Below are positions 1 through 8,704 of a DNA stretch of 42,910 nucleotides, piece by piece (positions within the stretch are counted from its first letter, which is position 1; every line of letters begins with the position of its first letter). The notes under the pieces were generated by a model. That model ran no database searches, had not been told where the DNA came from, and worked only from the letters and a program-made list of their open reading frames with translations. Location: NCBI GenBank assembly GCA_022791875.1, contig JAAVZX010000042.1:1-42910 (forward strand). Direction: 5' to 3'. The DNA comes from Oscillibacter sp. GTDB lineage: Bacteria > Bacillota > Clostridia > Oscillospirales > Oscillospiraceae. Both the position numbers and the translations under genes were made by a program.

Positions 1-149
1 ACGGACTTTGTCTTGGACGTGTTAGTCCTTGGAGGCATACGTCAGGCCAATGTCCTCCCATTCTAACAGCTTTGGCAACGATGCGGAAAAAGACACGGCT
101 GGCTGCCGTGCCTTCCTCCGTAAATCTATTGTAATAGGAGGAATCCGCT

Positions 150-707
150 TTGTATGACACATCCCACAGCGCACAATTTCAGAATCTGACGAAGCGTCTG
201 CTGCTGGCCTTTTCCGTCGCTGGCGCAATTCCCAGGATGTCTTTGAAGGATATCGACCATTATTCCGAGCTGGCCCTGTTCCACGACGTTGGGAAGCGGG
301 CCATTCCCCCGGCAATCCTGAACAAGCCCGGAGCCTTGACGACAGAAGAGTTCTCCGTCATGAAAACCCACACCATCGAGGGTTGCCGTCTCCTGGCGGA
401 GGACCCGGCTCTCTCTGTCCGGGAGGACTTTCCCCAGATTTGCGACGTCTGCCGCCACCACCACGAGCGCTGGGACGGCGGCGGTTATCCGGATGGGCTG
501 TCCGGTAGCCGCATTGCTCCCTGGGTCCAGGTGGTAGGGTTGGCTGACGCCTTTGATGCTCTGCTTCGCCCCCGTGTCTATAAACCGGCCTATCTCTGGA
601 CCCAGGCCGCTTCCATGATTGTGGACGGGGCCTGCGGTGCGTTTTCGCCGGATATCCTGATTTGCTTCTGCTGCAATATCAGCGCGATCTATGCCGCTAT
701 TTATTGA
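150..707 (+). CDS. HD-GYP domain protein
   Basis: The 185-residue protein is essentially a single HD-GYP phosphohydrolase domain, the family that hydrolyses cyclic di-GMP and related cyclic dinucleotides. The HD pair is H45-D46 in HDVGK, followed by KTH around residue 74, and the signature loop HHERWDGGGYPDGL lies at about residues 104-117 with GYP at 112-114. No sensor or receiver domain precedes it, so it is a minimal stand-alone enzyme. The start is TTG at 150, 8 nt after AGGAGG (136-141). It sits directly upstream of the mating-channel operon, 28 nt before the next gene. The first metal-ligand histidine of typical HD-GYP domains is not obvious in the short N-terminus, so activity is uncertain. 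The 149 bases upstream contain no gene I can support. Confidence 0.8.
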   Translation: MYDTSHSAQFQNLTKRLLLAFSVAGAIPRMSLKDIDHYSELALFHDVGKRAIPPAILNKPGALTTEEFSVMKTHTIEGCRLLAEDPALSVREDFPQICDVCRHHHERWDGGGYPDGLSGSRIAPWVQVVGLADAFDALLRPRVYKPAYLWTQAASMIVDGACGAFSPDILICFCCNISAIYAAIY

Positions 708-735
708 AATCCACAGCTCATAAGGAGGTACATAC

Positions 736-1125
736 TTGAAAAATCACATCTTCCGTGACCGGATTGGCCCTAATCTGCCCCGGTACTACATTCGTGTCAT
801 GATGCTGGTCATCGTCTGCGCCTGTCTTACGGTCCCCGCGTTTGCGGCCCAGGATCTGTTCGCCGTGGCGCGGACCATCATCATCGACCTGTACAACCAG
901 ATCGCAGGCATCAGCACCGTGCTGGCGGGTCTGATGTCCGCTGTGGCTGTCATCGGCGCGAAGCTCTCCAACAATCAGCACAAGGTGGACCAGGCGTGGG
1001 ACTGGCTCAAGCGCATATGGATCTGCTGGGCCATCATCAACGGCATCGGGGCCTTCATCGCCTACATCGCTCCCAAGTTCTCCGGCCTGGCGACCCTCAC
1101 GCCTTCGATTACCACTACTCCTTAA
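736..1125 (+). CDS. Small membrane protein of the conjugation operon (VirB2/DUF3852-like)
   Basis: A 129-residue protein with a signal-like hydrophobic segment at residues 18-38 ending in the cleavage-like site AFAAQ, then two more hydrophobic stretches around residues 56-75 and 93-112. This layout resembles small pilin-like or channel-associated proteins (VirB2/TrbC type, or DUF3852) that precede the VirB6-like gene in Firmicutes conjugative elements. The family name is inferred from layout and position. The start is TTG at 736, with a strong TAAGGAGG site at 721-728 and 7 nt spacing. It is the first transfer gene of the operon and is followed 27 nt later by the VirB6-like gene. Confidence 0.6.
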   Translation: MKNHIFRDRIGPNLPRYYIRVMMLVIVCACLTVPAFAAQDLFAVARTIIIDLYNQIAGISTVLAGLMSAVAVIGAKLSNNQHKVDQAWDWLKRIWICWAIINGIGAFIAYIAPKFSGLATLTPSITTTP

Positions 1126-1152
1126 AACCGGAACTTTCCAGCAAGAAGGGAG

Positions 1153-3651
1153 GTGGTTATCCTGCTGGAATTTATTTTTCAAGGCTTCTTTGAGTGGATC
1201 TACAGTCTGATTCCTGAATGCTGGAACTTTTTCTTTTCCTCATTATTGGACATCATGACCCTGGATTTCGCCTACATCAAGACTCATGTTCCCGTGGTGG
1301 AGGACATTATGGAGGTCTTTCTGGCGGTGGGCTGGGCGCTGCTGTTGGGAAACCTGGTGTTTCAGGCCATCCGCAGTATGGTTTCCGGCCTGGGCTTTGA
1401 GGGCGAGGACCCGAAGCTGCTGTTTGCCAGGACCTTCGCGTTCTCGTTCCTGCTTCTGGCCAGCCCGCAGATTTGCGAAATCGGCCTGAATCTCACATCC
1501 AAGGCCATGAATTTACTGGGTGTTCCGGACGCGCTCAATGTCCAGCTGGTGGACGGCAGCATTTTCGGAACGCTCACGGCCTCATGGCTGCTGGTGATTA
1601 TTTTCGATATCATTCTGATGTTCATGGTGCTGAAGCTGCTGCTGGAAGTGGCAGAACGCTATGTCATCCTGGCGGTGCTGGCGATGACTGCACCGCTTGC
1701 CTTTTCCATGGGCGGCAGTAAGAGTACGTCAGAAATTTTCACGGGCTGGTGCCGGATGTTTGGCAGTATGTGTCTGCTGATGGTGACGAACGTGATGTTT
1801 TTCAAGATGCTGCTGTCCGTGGTGTCCACCGTCCCCAGCGGCCTGGATGTGTTTCCATGGATGGTGCTGAACGTCAGCATTGTGAAGGTAGCAAAAAAAG
1901 CGGATGAGATTATTACCCGCATTGGCCTGAATCCGGCCATCACTGGGGATAAGGGCAAGGGTTTTGGCAGCGTCCTCATTTATACCGTGTTCCGCAGCGC
2001 CGCGACCAAGGCTGTTAAGGTCATTGGCGCGGCGGCAACAGGTGGAGCAAGCGCAGCAGCAGGTGCCGCAGGAACAGCAGGTGCGGCGGGAGCGAAAGGC
2101 GCCGCCGGAGCCGTGGGAGGCTTTTTCCGGTTTGGCGGACAGCGGGGCGGGACACAGCGGCCCGGCTCAGCTAAGGGTCAACCGGCAGGAAGTTCTCCGC
2201 AGAGTCCGTCCAACGGAGCTGGTAAGGGCCCCTCTGACCAAACCGGCAAGGGTCCGGCCAGTCAAACTGGAAAGGGCCCCGTCAGCCAGCCCGGACAGCA
2301 GAGCAGCTCTTCCAGAAAAACCTCCGTTCCGCAGGGCGCCCGGCGCGGGACTTCCAACGTCACCGGCACCACAGACCCCTCCAACACTCAGCCAGGTGGA
2401 GGCTTTACCAACAACTCTGGCAGGAAGCCCAGCGGATTCAACAGTGGCGGCAAACCTGGCGGCGGTACTGGCCGCGAGATTCTCCGCCACTCCGGAAGGA
2501 TAGGCAGAATGGCTGGTGGGGCCCGCAGAGGCGGCGTCAATGTGTATGCGGATGACTTCAATGACGGGATCGTCGGCATGGGCAAGGACTTTCCCCCTCC
2601 AGGCACAGCGCCCGAAGGTACCTCCACTACCGGTGTCAGGAGAGGCGGACCCTCCAGCCCGGCAAAAACGGAACCGCCTGCGGATACCACGGCCAGAAGA
2701 AACGGCGTCAGGCGCGGGAGCGGGCCTTCTACACGGGAGCCCCGTCAGCAAGGTGCCGGTTCCATTCCACCACCGGAAACCCGTTCTTCCCGAAGAGTGC
2801 AGCCGCCAACACCGCCCACATCAAAAGGAGGCACATCTCCTTCGCAGACAGATTCTCCATCCAAGCAGCGGCGTTCCGGCATCATCCGGCAGGAACAGCG
2901 CTCAGTCTCTGCTGCTGAAACCACCGACAAAAAAGGCGGTGGTTTTGTTTCCCGCATTGGTGGGAGGCCCCTTGCCGGTCCCGCAGGAACAGGGGAAGGC
3001 GTGGGCGGTAAGAACAGCCCGCGGCCAAGGCGGCAGGGTTCCAGTCCGACCCGGCAGGAAGCGGGTGGGCGTCTGGTCCCTACTACGACTCCGGCAAGAA
3101 GCAGCGGAGCAATGGCCCCACCCGGCCCAGCAGGAACCGGACACATTTCCTATTCAGGCAGCGCCCGCCATTCCAAAGACCGAAGCCCCAGTCCGGCACG
3201 GCAGGAACTGGCCAGAGGCGCGATTCCCGGAGGTGCCCTTCAAAGAGGCGGCGCGCCCAGTATCCACCCCGGTCTGGCAGGAACCGGCAGCCGACCGCCT
3301 GCACGCACAACTCCCCCAATGAAACAGCGCAGTTCCAGTCCGGTCAGGCAGGAACCGGCAAAAACGCCCACGCCTGCCAGTCCTCCAGTGAAGGGCGGAG
3401 GCCCCATCGTTCATACCAGCGGCCCACCGGTGAGAACAGATTCCCCGCCGAGACAGCGCAGTTCCAGCCCGGCCAAGCAGGAACCGGTGAAAGCCCCTGT
3501 GCCCGCCGGACCTCCAGTGAGGGGCAAGGGTCCTATTGTCCGCCCCAGTCCGGCAGGAACGATCAAGGGAGCGCCTGCGCCGAAACGTTCAACCCGCTCA
3601 AAGCCTGACGCCTCAAAGCAAGGAGGGAATCATGGAAAGTCAGGAGCATAA
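1153..3651 (+). CDS. VirB6-like polytopic membrane protein with long repetitive tail
   Basis: An 832-residue protein in two parts. The first 310 residues are strongly hydrophobic with several membrane segments (near residues 1-25, 50-75, 85-110, 135-165, 170-190 and 205-235), the layout of VirB6/TrbL-type channel proteins of conjugation systems. The remaining 520 residues are low-complexity, rich in Pro, Ser, Gly, Arg and Lys, and carry repeated RQEP and PAGPPV-like motifs. The GTG at 1153 overlaps the ribosome-binding sequence GGGAGGTGG (1148-1156), so translation may really begin at the in-frame CTG codons at 1162 or 1165. The 3' end overlaps the NlpC/P60 gene by 20 nt, suggesting coupled translation. 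The tail is probably extracellular or wall-spanning, which is an inference. Confidence 0.7.
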   Translation: MVILLEFIFQGFFEWIYSLIPECWNFFFSSLLDIMTLDFAYIKTHVPVVEDIMEVFLAVGWALLLGNLVFQAIRSMVSGLGFEGEDPKLLFARTFAFSFLLLASPQICEIGLNLTSKAMNLLGVPDALNVQLVDGSIFGTLTASWLLVIIFDIILMFMVLKLLLEVAERYVILAVLAMTAPLAFSMGGSKSTSEIFTGWCRMFGSMCLLMVTNVMFFKMLLSVVSTVPSGLDVFPWMVLNVSIVKVAKKADEIITRIGLNPAITGDKGKGFGSVLIYTVFRSAATKAVKVIGAAATGGASAAAGAAGTAGAAGAKGAAGAVGGFFRFGGQRGGTQRPGSAKGQPAGSSPQSPSNGAGKGPSDQTGKGPASQTGKGPVSQPGQQSSSSRKTSVPQGARRGTSNVTGTTDPSNTQPGGGFTNNSGRKPSGFNSGGKPGGGTGREILRHSGRIGRMAGGARRGGVNVYADDFNDGIVGMGKDFPPPGTAPEGTSTTGVRRGGPSSPAKTEPPADTTARRNGVRRGSGPSTREPRQQGAGSIPPPETRSSRRVQPPTPPTSKGGTSPSQTDSPSKQRRSGIIRQEQRSVSAAETTDKKGGGFVSRIGGRPLAGPAGTGEGVGGKNSPRPRRQGSSPTRQEAGGRLVPTTTPARSSGAMAPPGPAGTGHISYSGSARHSKDRSPSPARQELARGAIPGGALQRGGAPSIHPGLAGTGSRPPARTTPPMKQRSSSPVRQEPAKTPTPASPPVKGGGPIVHTSGPPVRTDSPPRQRSSSPAKQEPVKAPVPAGPPVRGKGPIVRPSPAGTIKGAPAPKRSTRSKPDASKQGGNHGKSGA
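3325..3582 (+). repeat. 129-bp tandem repeat in the tail of the VirB6-like gene
   Basis: Two diverged copies with a period of 129 bp (43 codons) begin at 3325 and 3454. Both open with CAGCGCAGTTCCAG and encode QRSSSP followed by RQEP or KQEP and a PPV-G-GPIV segment. Weaker copies of the RQEP unit occur upstream in the same tail (near 2890, 3050 and 3200). The period is a multiple of three and the reading frame is kept, so the repetition is at protein level. Confidence 0.75.
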
Positions 3652-4807
3652 AAGTCCCCGCATCACGAAGGTAGTCGCTTGTATCGCAGCCTTCCTGCTG
3701 CTGGTTCCCATGATGATTTTTGCGGCCCTGCCCTACAGCGGCGCCGGAGCGGAAACCATGGTTCTGGGCAGCGTCTGCGTCAGCCTGGAGGACTTTAACC
3801 GCACATATATAGACTCCATTGTCACCGGCATTGTCAACGAGTATGAGAACGCGGGAACTGCCATAGATCATGTCGAAGTTGCTAATGACCTGGAAGAGGA
3901 CGATTTTCTCTGGCTCACTGCCATCAGCTCCACCGCAGACCGACAGAATCTCAACGACGGAGATCTTCACTCCCTTTGTGAGACTTACCTGCCCATCACG
4001 CACTCCCTGGTTTCTGAGGCCAGGGAGGGCGGGGCGGTCACCACGACACTGAGAATCGAAATCGGGAGGCCGGACCCGGAGGACATCATGGACGCTCTGG
4101 GTTTTGACGAGGAGGCCAAGACATGGGCGGGCGCTTTGTTTGAAGTCCTGCGGGACAGCGATACACTAAAAAAATACGCCGCTTATCTTGATGCCTTCCG
4201 TCCAAATTATGGGGGAGATATTTCCGATGACGATGAAAACGACATCGGACACGGGAGTGGGCACGGCGTCAGTATTGATATATCACATTTCGTCAGTCCG
4301 AACACCAAGAACAACCTGGACCTGGCCGCCTATGCTGTTCAGGCATATGAGAACAATTGGGGCTATGTCTGGGGTACCTATGGCAACATCCTGACGGAAT
4401 CTCTCTTTGCCTACAAGCTGAAGCAGTATCCGGACGGCGTAGGTAAATACAAGGACTTTATCCGCGCCAACTGGGTAGGACACCGGACTGCCGACTGCGT
4501 TGGGCTCATCAAGGGCTATAGCTGGTTGGATGCTTCCAGCGGGACCATCCGCTACGGCACCAACGGAATGCCGGATTATGGCGCAAATCAGATGTACCGA
4601 TCTGCGGCAATCAAAGGTCCCATGTCCACCATGCCGGAGATCAAGGGCTTGGCTGTCTGGAAGTCCGGGCATATCGGCATCTACATCGGGAACGGCTATG
4701 TCATTGAGGCCATGGGCACCAAATATGGCGTTGTGCGAACAAAAGTGGCAGGCCGCGGCTGGCAGGGCTGGTGCAAGCTCCCGTCCATCAAATATATAGA
4801 GGACTAG
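3632..4807 (+). CDS. NlpC/P60-family cell-wall hydrolase of the transfer apparatus
   Basis: A 391-residue protein with an N-terminal membrane anchor or signal at about residues 14-33, a middle region of no assigned fold, and a C-terminal NlpC/P60 peptidase domain. The catalytic cysteine is C289 in TADCVGLIKGY and the histidine is H347 in SGHIGIYIGNGY. Enzymes of this type cut peptidoglycan stem peptides so that the mating channel can cross the Gram-positive wall. The start is ATG 3632, 5 nt after AGGAGGG (3621-3627); the frame stays open further upstream, but only inside the preceding gene. The gene overlaps the VirB6-like gene by 20 nt, as expected for a conjugation operon. Confidence 0.88.
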   Translation: MESQEHKSPRITKVVACIAAFLLLVPMMIFAALPYSGAGAETMVLGSVCVSLEDFNRTYIDSIVTGIVNEYENAGTAIDHVEVANDLEEDDFLWLTAISSTADRQNLNDGDLHSLCETYLPITHSLVSEAREGGAVTTTLRIEIGRPDPEDIMDALGFDEEAKTWAGALFEVLRDSDTLKKYAAYLDAFRPNYGGDISDDDENDIGHGSGHGVSIDISHFVSPNTKNNLDLAAYAVQAYENNWGYVWGTYGNILTESLFAYKLKQYPDGVGKYKDFIRANWVGHRTADCVGLIKGYSWLDASSGTIRYGTNGMPDYGANQMYRSAAIKGPMSTMPEIKGLAVWKSGHIGIYIGNGYVIEAMGTKYGVVRTKVAGRGWQGWCKLPSIKYIED

Positions 4808-4810
4808 GCC

Positions 4811-5080
4811 ATGGTAAGTGTGACACATCTGAGAGCTCTGCGACGTCGTTACCACATCACGCTGGATCAGATAGCATTCCATGCCGGTCTTTCCGGGCAA
4901 TATATCAGCCGAGCGGAGCTTGGGGAGATTGCCGCGACGCCCCGTCTGGAAGCGCAGATGACCTCTGCGGTTGAATCCATCATCTCTGCCCGAAAGATGG
5001 AGATTCAGGCGTTGGAGGAAGAGTATATGACCTACAAAGGATGCTTGCTCGGGAAGGAGGAACACGCAGATGAGCAATGA
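4811..5080 (+). CDS. Small XRE/Cro-like helix-turn-helix protein
   Basis: An 89-residue protein. Residues 4-45 fit a Cro/CI-type helix-turn-helix: LRALRRRYHITLDQIAFHAG followed by the recognition-helix-like stretch LSGQYISRAEL. The C-terminal half is charged and helical. The start is ATG 4811, three bases after the upstream stop, and the 3' end overlaps the PrgI gene by 11 nt, so it is co-translated within the transfer operon. A DNA-binding protein inside this operon could autoregulate transfer genes. The DNA-binding fold is visible, while the regulatory role is inferred. Confidence 0.65.
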   Translation: MVSVTHLRALRRRYHITLDQIAFHAGLSGQYISRAELGEIAATPRLEAQMTSAVESIISARKMEIQALEEEYMTYKGCLLGKEEHADEQ

Positions 5081-5378
5081 AACCTACTACATCCCCACCA
5101 ACTTTACTGACGCGGGTCGGGTGATGGGCCTCTTTGAGATCCGCAATCTCATTGAGGCGGTCCTCCTGACCCTGCCCATCCTGTATTTATGCCTGGCCTT
5201 TGTCCCTCTGGCCCTGACGCCGAAAATCATCGTCACCCTGACCGTTCTGGTGCCTGTGGGCGGCTTCGGGCTGATCGGCATCAGCGACGATAGCCTCACC
5301 CGCTGGCTGGGCTGCTGGTGGCGCTGGCGGAAGGGGCGGAGAATCATCATGTTTCGAGGGGAGTGTAAGAAAAAATGA
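5070..5378 (+). CDS. PrgI-family (VirB3-like) membrane protein
   Basis: A 102-residue protein with the PrgI/VirB3 layout: a short soluble N-terminus containing YIPTNFTDAG, two close membrane segments (about residues 28-48 and 52-72), and a basic, Trp-rich C-terminus WLGCWWRWRKGRR. PrgI/VirB3 proteins are small inner-membrane components that associate with the VirB4 ATPase, and the genes for VirB4 follow directly. It overlaps the upstream gene by 11 nt and the downstream gene by 4 nt (ATGA), so translation is probably coupled. Confidence 0.85.
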   Translation: MSNETYYIPTNFTDAGRVMGLFEIRNLIEAVLLTLPILYLCLAFVPLALTPKIIVTLTVLVPVGGFGLIGISDDSLTRWLGCWWRWRKGRRIIMFRGECKKK

Positions 5379-6049
5379 GCATCAAGGAACTGATTTTCGG
5401 CGGGAAAGTTAAGACCGCTGGCGGTGGGGCCTATCGTGACAGCATCCAGGCGTGGCTGCCTATCAAAAATATCATGGGCGGCGTGGTAGTGACCCGGGAC
5501 AACCGTTTCATCAAGATTCTGGAGGTTCTGCCCGTCAACATCTATCTGAAATCCGCCAATGACCGGCAGAATATTATTGCCAGCTACGCCGCGTATCTGA
5601 AAATTGCGCCGGATAATATCCAGCTGGAGGCCCGGACTCTTCCGGCGGACACCGCTGAATATCTGGACCGCATGATGGAGTTTGCTGAGGCGGAAGAAAA
5701 CGAGTCCTGCCGGGAAATGATCGAGGACAACATCGCGGAGATCGGCCAGGGCGTGGCCAGCGACGCCATCCGCCACCGCTTCTTCCTGATCTTTCAGTAC
5801 GAGGCTAATATGAAGTCCAAGGGCAACAGCGTCGCCGCCATTATTCAGCGTCTGAACGAGGAGGCGGACACGGCCCGGCGGTATCTGGATGTCTGCGAGC
5901 TGGAGGTGCTGGAGCCCCGCTGGACAGACGATTTTAACCTGAAGCTGCTGTATGAGATCATCAACAAGCGCACCAGCCGCCGGGTGAAGCTGCCGGAGGG
6001 CGTGTTCGATATGACCACGGCGGTCCACGGAATCTACGACGAAAGCTGA
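5375..6049 (+). CDS. VirB4 N-terminal-domain protein (TraC-like)
   Basis: A 224-residue protein without a nucleotide-binding motif. It resembles the N-terminal domain of VirB4/TraC-type conjugation ATPases: WLPIKNIMGGVVVTRDNRFIKILEV near residues 28-52, with a helical segment of stacked acidic and basic residues afterwards. Here that domain is a separate gene and the ATPase part follows 16 nt downstream as its own gene. Both probably assemble into one VirB4 unit at the base of the mating channel. It overlaps the PrgI gene by 4 nt. The split is normal for some Firmicutes elements rather than a frameshift, since each piece has its own start and ribosome-binding site. Confidence 0.75.
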   Translation: MSIKELIFGGKVKTAGGGAYRDSIQAWLPIKNIMGGVVVTRDNRFIKILEVLPVNIYLKSANDRQNIIASYAAYLKIAPDNIQLEARTLPADTAEYLDRMMEFAEAEENESCREMIEDNIAEIGQGVASDAIRHRFFLIFQYEANMKSKGNSVAAIIQRLNEEADTARRYLDVCELEVLEPRWTDDFNLKLLYEIINKRTSRRVKLPEGVFDMTTAVHGIYDES

Positions 6050-6065
6050 GAAGGAGAATACGGAA

Positions 6066-8030
6066 ATGAAAAGCCTTTTGAAAAAGAAGCCTGGGAAAGC
6101 TCCGGCGGGCAGAGCAAAGAAGAAAAAGCCCGCCGCCCGAAAGGAGGGACAGGAGAAGCGGTCCCTCAAGCGATTGCTGTTCGGTGAGGAAAAGCCGGAC
6201 CTGAGTGAGCTGGAATCCGGTTCCACCACCATTCTGGACATCCTCTCCCCAACAGCGGTGGACACCAAAAGCCGGGACTACATCGTGGTGGACGACGTTT
6301 ATCACGCCTATCTCTATGTCACCGGCTACGGTTATGCCACCACTGTCGGCTCCTGCTGGCTGGCCCCGTTGGTGGAGGCCGGGGAAGGTGTGAACCTGAG
6401 TTTCATCTTCAAGCGCCAGTCGAAAGACAAGATTCTCTCCAAAATTGCCCAGACCACTATGGTGAACCGCTCCCGGATGCGGGATGTGGAGGACACACGC
6501 CAGGACTTTGAAGAGCTGGACAGCGCCATCAGCTCCGGCCTCTATCTGAAGGACGTGATGAACCGTCAGGGTGAGGATTTCTACTATATGCACACGCTGG
6601 TTGAGGTGGTTGCGGACGACCCGGAAACCTTGGAACAGCGGGTGACAGCGGTGGAAAAGCTCTGCATCTCCATCGACATGATTGCCCGGCGCTGCGACTA
6701 CAAAAATGAGCAGGCGTTCCTCTCCGCCCTGCCCCTGCTGGCCCTGGACCCGGATGTGGAACGGAAATCCCGGCGGAACGCCCTGACAAGCGGTGTGGCG
6801 GCGGCGTTTCCCTTCGCCTCCTATGAACTCAGCGACCGCAACGGCGTGTTTCTGGGGCTGAACCTCTACAACCGCTCTCCGGTGTTCCTGAACCCATACG
6901 ACGACTACAAGTATACCAACGGCAACTGCTGGATTGGCGGGTCCTCCGGCGCGGGCAAGACCTTCACCCTCCAGTGCCTGGGCGGACGGCTCCGGCAGCA
7001 GGGACGGCGGGTAATCTTCATTGTGCCGAAAAAAGGCCATGAGTTCCGCCCACTGTGCGAGCTACTGGGCGGGCTGTACCTGCGGATGTCCCCGTCCTCC
7101 CGGGACTGCCCCAACATCATGGCCATCCGGCGGCGGTCCCTGGATTCCTACGCCGGCCTCCGGGATATGGCGGCCCGGGACGATTCCGTTCTGGCGGATA
7201 AGATCTCCCGGCTCATCATCTGGTACTCCCTCCAGAAGCGGGACCTCAGCGATGAGGATAAGAACTACCTGGATTCCTCCCTGGTGGAGTGCTATCGGCA
7301 ATACGGCATCACCTTTGACAACGACACCATCACGGACGAAACCGGGGCCTTCGTGGAAATGCCCATTATTGCGGACTGGTACAAGGTCCTGGCCGACAAC
7401 CAGGAAACAAAGCATCTTTCGGTGGTTTTGGCCCGGTATGTCACCGGCTCTGCCTCAGCCATGGGCGCTCGGAATGACATCGACCTGGATAACAAGTACA
7501 TCGTCCTGGACACATCTGGAATGCCAGATGACCTATTGCTTCCCGGCATTTTCTGGGCGACGGACATTGCCAATGACCTCATCATGGACGCACAGGAAGA
7601 CCTCTCCGCTCTCATTGCGGACGAGCTGTGGAGCCTGGTAGGTGCCAACTCCAACCCTCTGGCGGCTGGCTTTGTTCAGGAGATGGTCAAGACCATCCGG
7701 GGTCTGGGCGGGATTGCCGTGACCTCTACCCAGGGAATGCAGGACCTGTTCGGACTGGACGGAGGCAAGTACGGCAAGGGTATCCTGGATTCCAGCCGCA
7801 TTAAATTAGTGATGCAGATGGAGGAGCAGGAGGCCCGGCTGATCCAGGGTGTGCTGAATCTTTCGGAGGATGAAGTGCGGCAGATTACCCGATTCCGCCG
7901 GGGAGAGGGGCTTCTCTGTATCGGCTACAACCACGTCCCCATTCAGTTCCATGCCACGGCAAAAGAGTACGACGCCATCACCACTTCGCCCACAGACCTG
8001 CGAGCCAGGAGAAGGGAGGCAGAAGAATGA
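6066..8030 (+). CDS. virB4: VirB4-family conjugation ATPase
   Basis: A 654-residue ATPase that energises assembly and substrate transfer of the type IV secretion channel. A Lys/Arg-rich N-terminus (residues 1-38) is followed by the VirB4 fold. Walker A is GGSSGAGKTF at residues 291-300, and the Walker B region is ALIADELWSLV near residue 518. The motif TSTQGMQDL further on matches the sensor region of this family. The start is ATG 6066 with AAGGAG at 6051-6056. The stop overlaps the next gene (ATGA at 8027-8030). Gene order PrgI - VirB4 N-domain - VirB4 ATPase supports the call. Confidence 0.93.
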   Translation: MKSLLKKKPGKAPAGRAKKKKPAARKEGQEKRSLKRLLFGEEKPDLSELESGSTTILDILSPTAVDTKSRDYIVVDDVYHAYLYVTGYGYATTVGSCWLAPLVEAGEGVNLSFIFKRQSKDKILSKIAQTTMVNRSRMRDVEDTRQDFEELDSAISSGLYLKDVMNRQGEDFYYMHTLVEVVADDPETLEQRVTAVEKLCISIDMIARRCDYKNEQAFLSALPLLALDPDVERKSRRNALTSGVAAAFPFASYELSDRNGVFLGLNLYNRSPVFLNPYDDYKYTNGNCWIGGSSGAGKTFTLQCLGGRLRQQGRRVIFIVPKKGHEFRPLCELLGGLYLRMSPSSRDCPNIMAIRRRSLDSYAGLRDMAARDDSVLADKISRLIIWYSLQKRDLSDEDKNYLDSSLVECYRQYGITFDNDTITDETGAFVEMPIIADWYKVLADNQETKHLSVVLARYVTGSASAMGARNDIDLDNKYIVLDTSGMPDDLLLPGIFWATDIANDLIMDAQEDLSALIADELWSLVGANSNPLAAGFVQEMVKTIRGLGGIAVTSTQGMQDLFGLDGGKYGKGILDSSRIKLVMQMEEQEARLIQGVLNLSEDEVRQITRFRRGEGLLCIGYNHVPIQFHATAKEYDAITTSPTDLRARRREAEE

Positions 8031-8704
8031 GCACGTTGAAACAGGATATTGCCCGGATGCAGCAGCTTGTGGGAGAGGCGTTCAGCGCTACCAGCAGTCT
8101 CTCCGTCCTGGCTGACGGCGCGTCCCCGGAAAAGCTGCAAAGGGCCTTGGAGGAAGCCTCCGGGACCTTTGAGCGGTCCGCCCTGGAGCTGCGGCGGCTG
8201 TGCGAAAAGCACTCTCCCGGCGTGGGCAGCTACGGCAAGCGGCCCATCCTGCCCCGCATGGAAAATACCGGCTTCGTGGAAACGTTCGGCTATGGCTGGC
8301 TGCACATTCAGCTGAATACGTTGCTGCCCCACTGTCGCTATCAGCCTGCGGATTGGCTCAGTGATACCATCCGCTGCCTGCTGGACGACTACGAGGCAGG
8401 CGGGAACAAGCTGCCCTTTTTTCGGGAGGCCATGCTGGTAATCGACGAACATTGCGGCATCGACGGGCGGCACATCTTCGATCAGGATAATAAAGGGTGG
8501 AAAGCGGTATCCAATGCCATTAAGGGGCGGCTGGTTCCGGACGACGATCAGTTCACTTTGGCTGTGGCGCTGATCTCGGAAAAGAGCGAGATGAACGTCT
8601 GCCACATCACCCTTTTGGATATGGTGGATGTCGCAGATTTCTTCGCCACCCGCTCCGGGGATTATGCCGTTCCGGACTTTTATGACGGCGGCTGGGAGCG
8701 TTAG
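8027..8704 (+). CDS. Conserved protein of the transfer operon, function unknown
   Basis: A 225-residue soluble protein that I do not recognise with confidence. The first 70 residues look like a helical coiled segment (MSTLKQDIARMQQLVGEAFS, then ALEEASGTFERSALELRRLC). The remainder contains HIQLNTLLPHCRY and an acidic C-terminus ending DFYDGGWER. There is no signal peptide or membrane segment. It is translationally coupled to virB4 (4-nt overlap) and is the last gene before a hairpin-rich gap, so it probably works with the mating apparatus or its regulation in the cytoplasm. Confidence 0.65.
   Translation: MSTLKQDIARMQQLVGEAFSATSSLSVLADGASPEKLQRALEEASGTFERSALELRRLCEKHSPGVGSYGKRPILPRMENTGFVETFGYGWLHIQLNTLLPHCRYQPADWLSDTIRCLLDDYEAGGNKLPFFREAMLVIDEHCGIDGRHIFDQDNKGWKAVSNAIKGRLVPDDDQFTLAVALISEKSEMNVCHITLLDMVDVADFFATRSGDYAVPDFYDGGWER

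Noticed and set aside
1..149. Tail of an upstream gene at the left edge
   Set aside because: One frame is open to a stop at about 66 and another to 134, but neither fragment shows a recognisable protein end.
2167..3414. Long open frames on the minus strand within the VirB6-like gene
   Set aside because: They mirror the GC-rich repetitive tail, lack ribosome-binding sites, and encode low-complexity Pro/Arg/Ser protein; the plus-strand gene explains the sequence.
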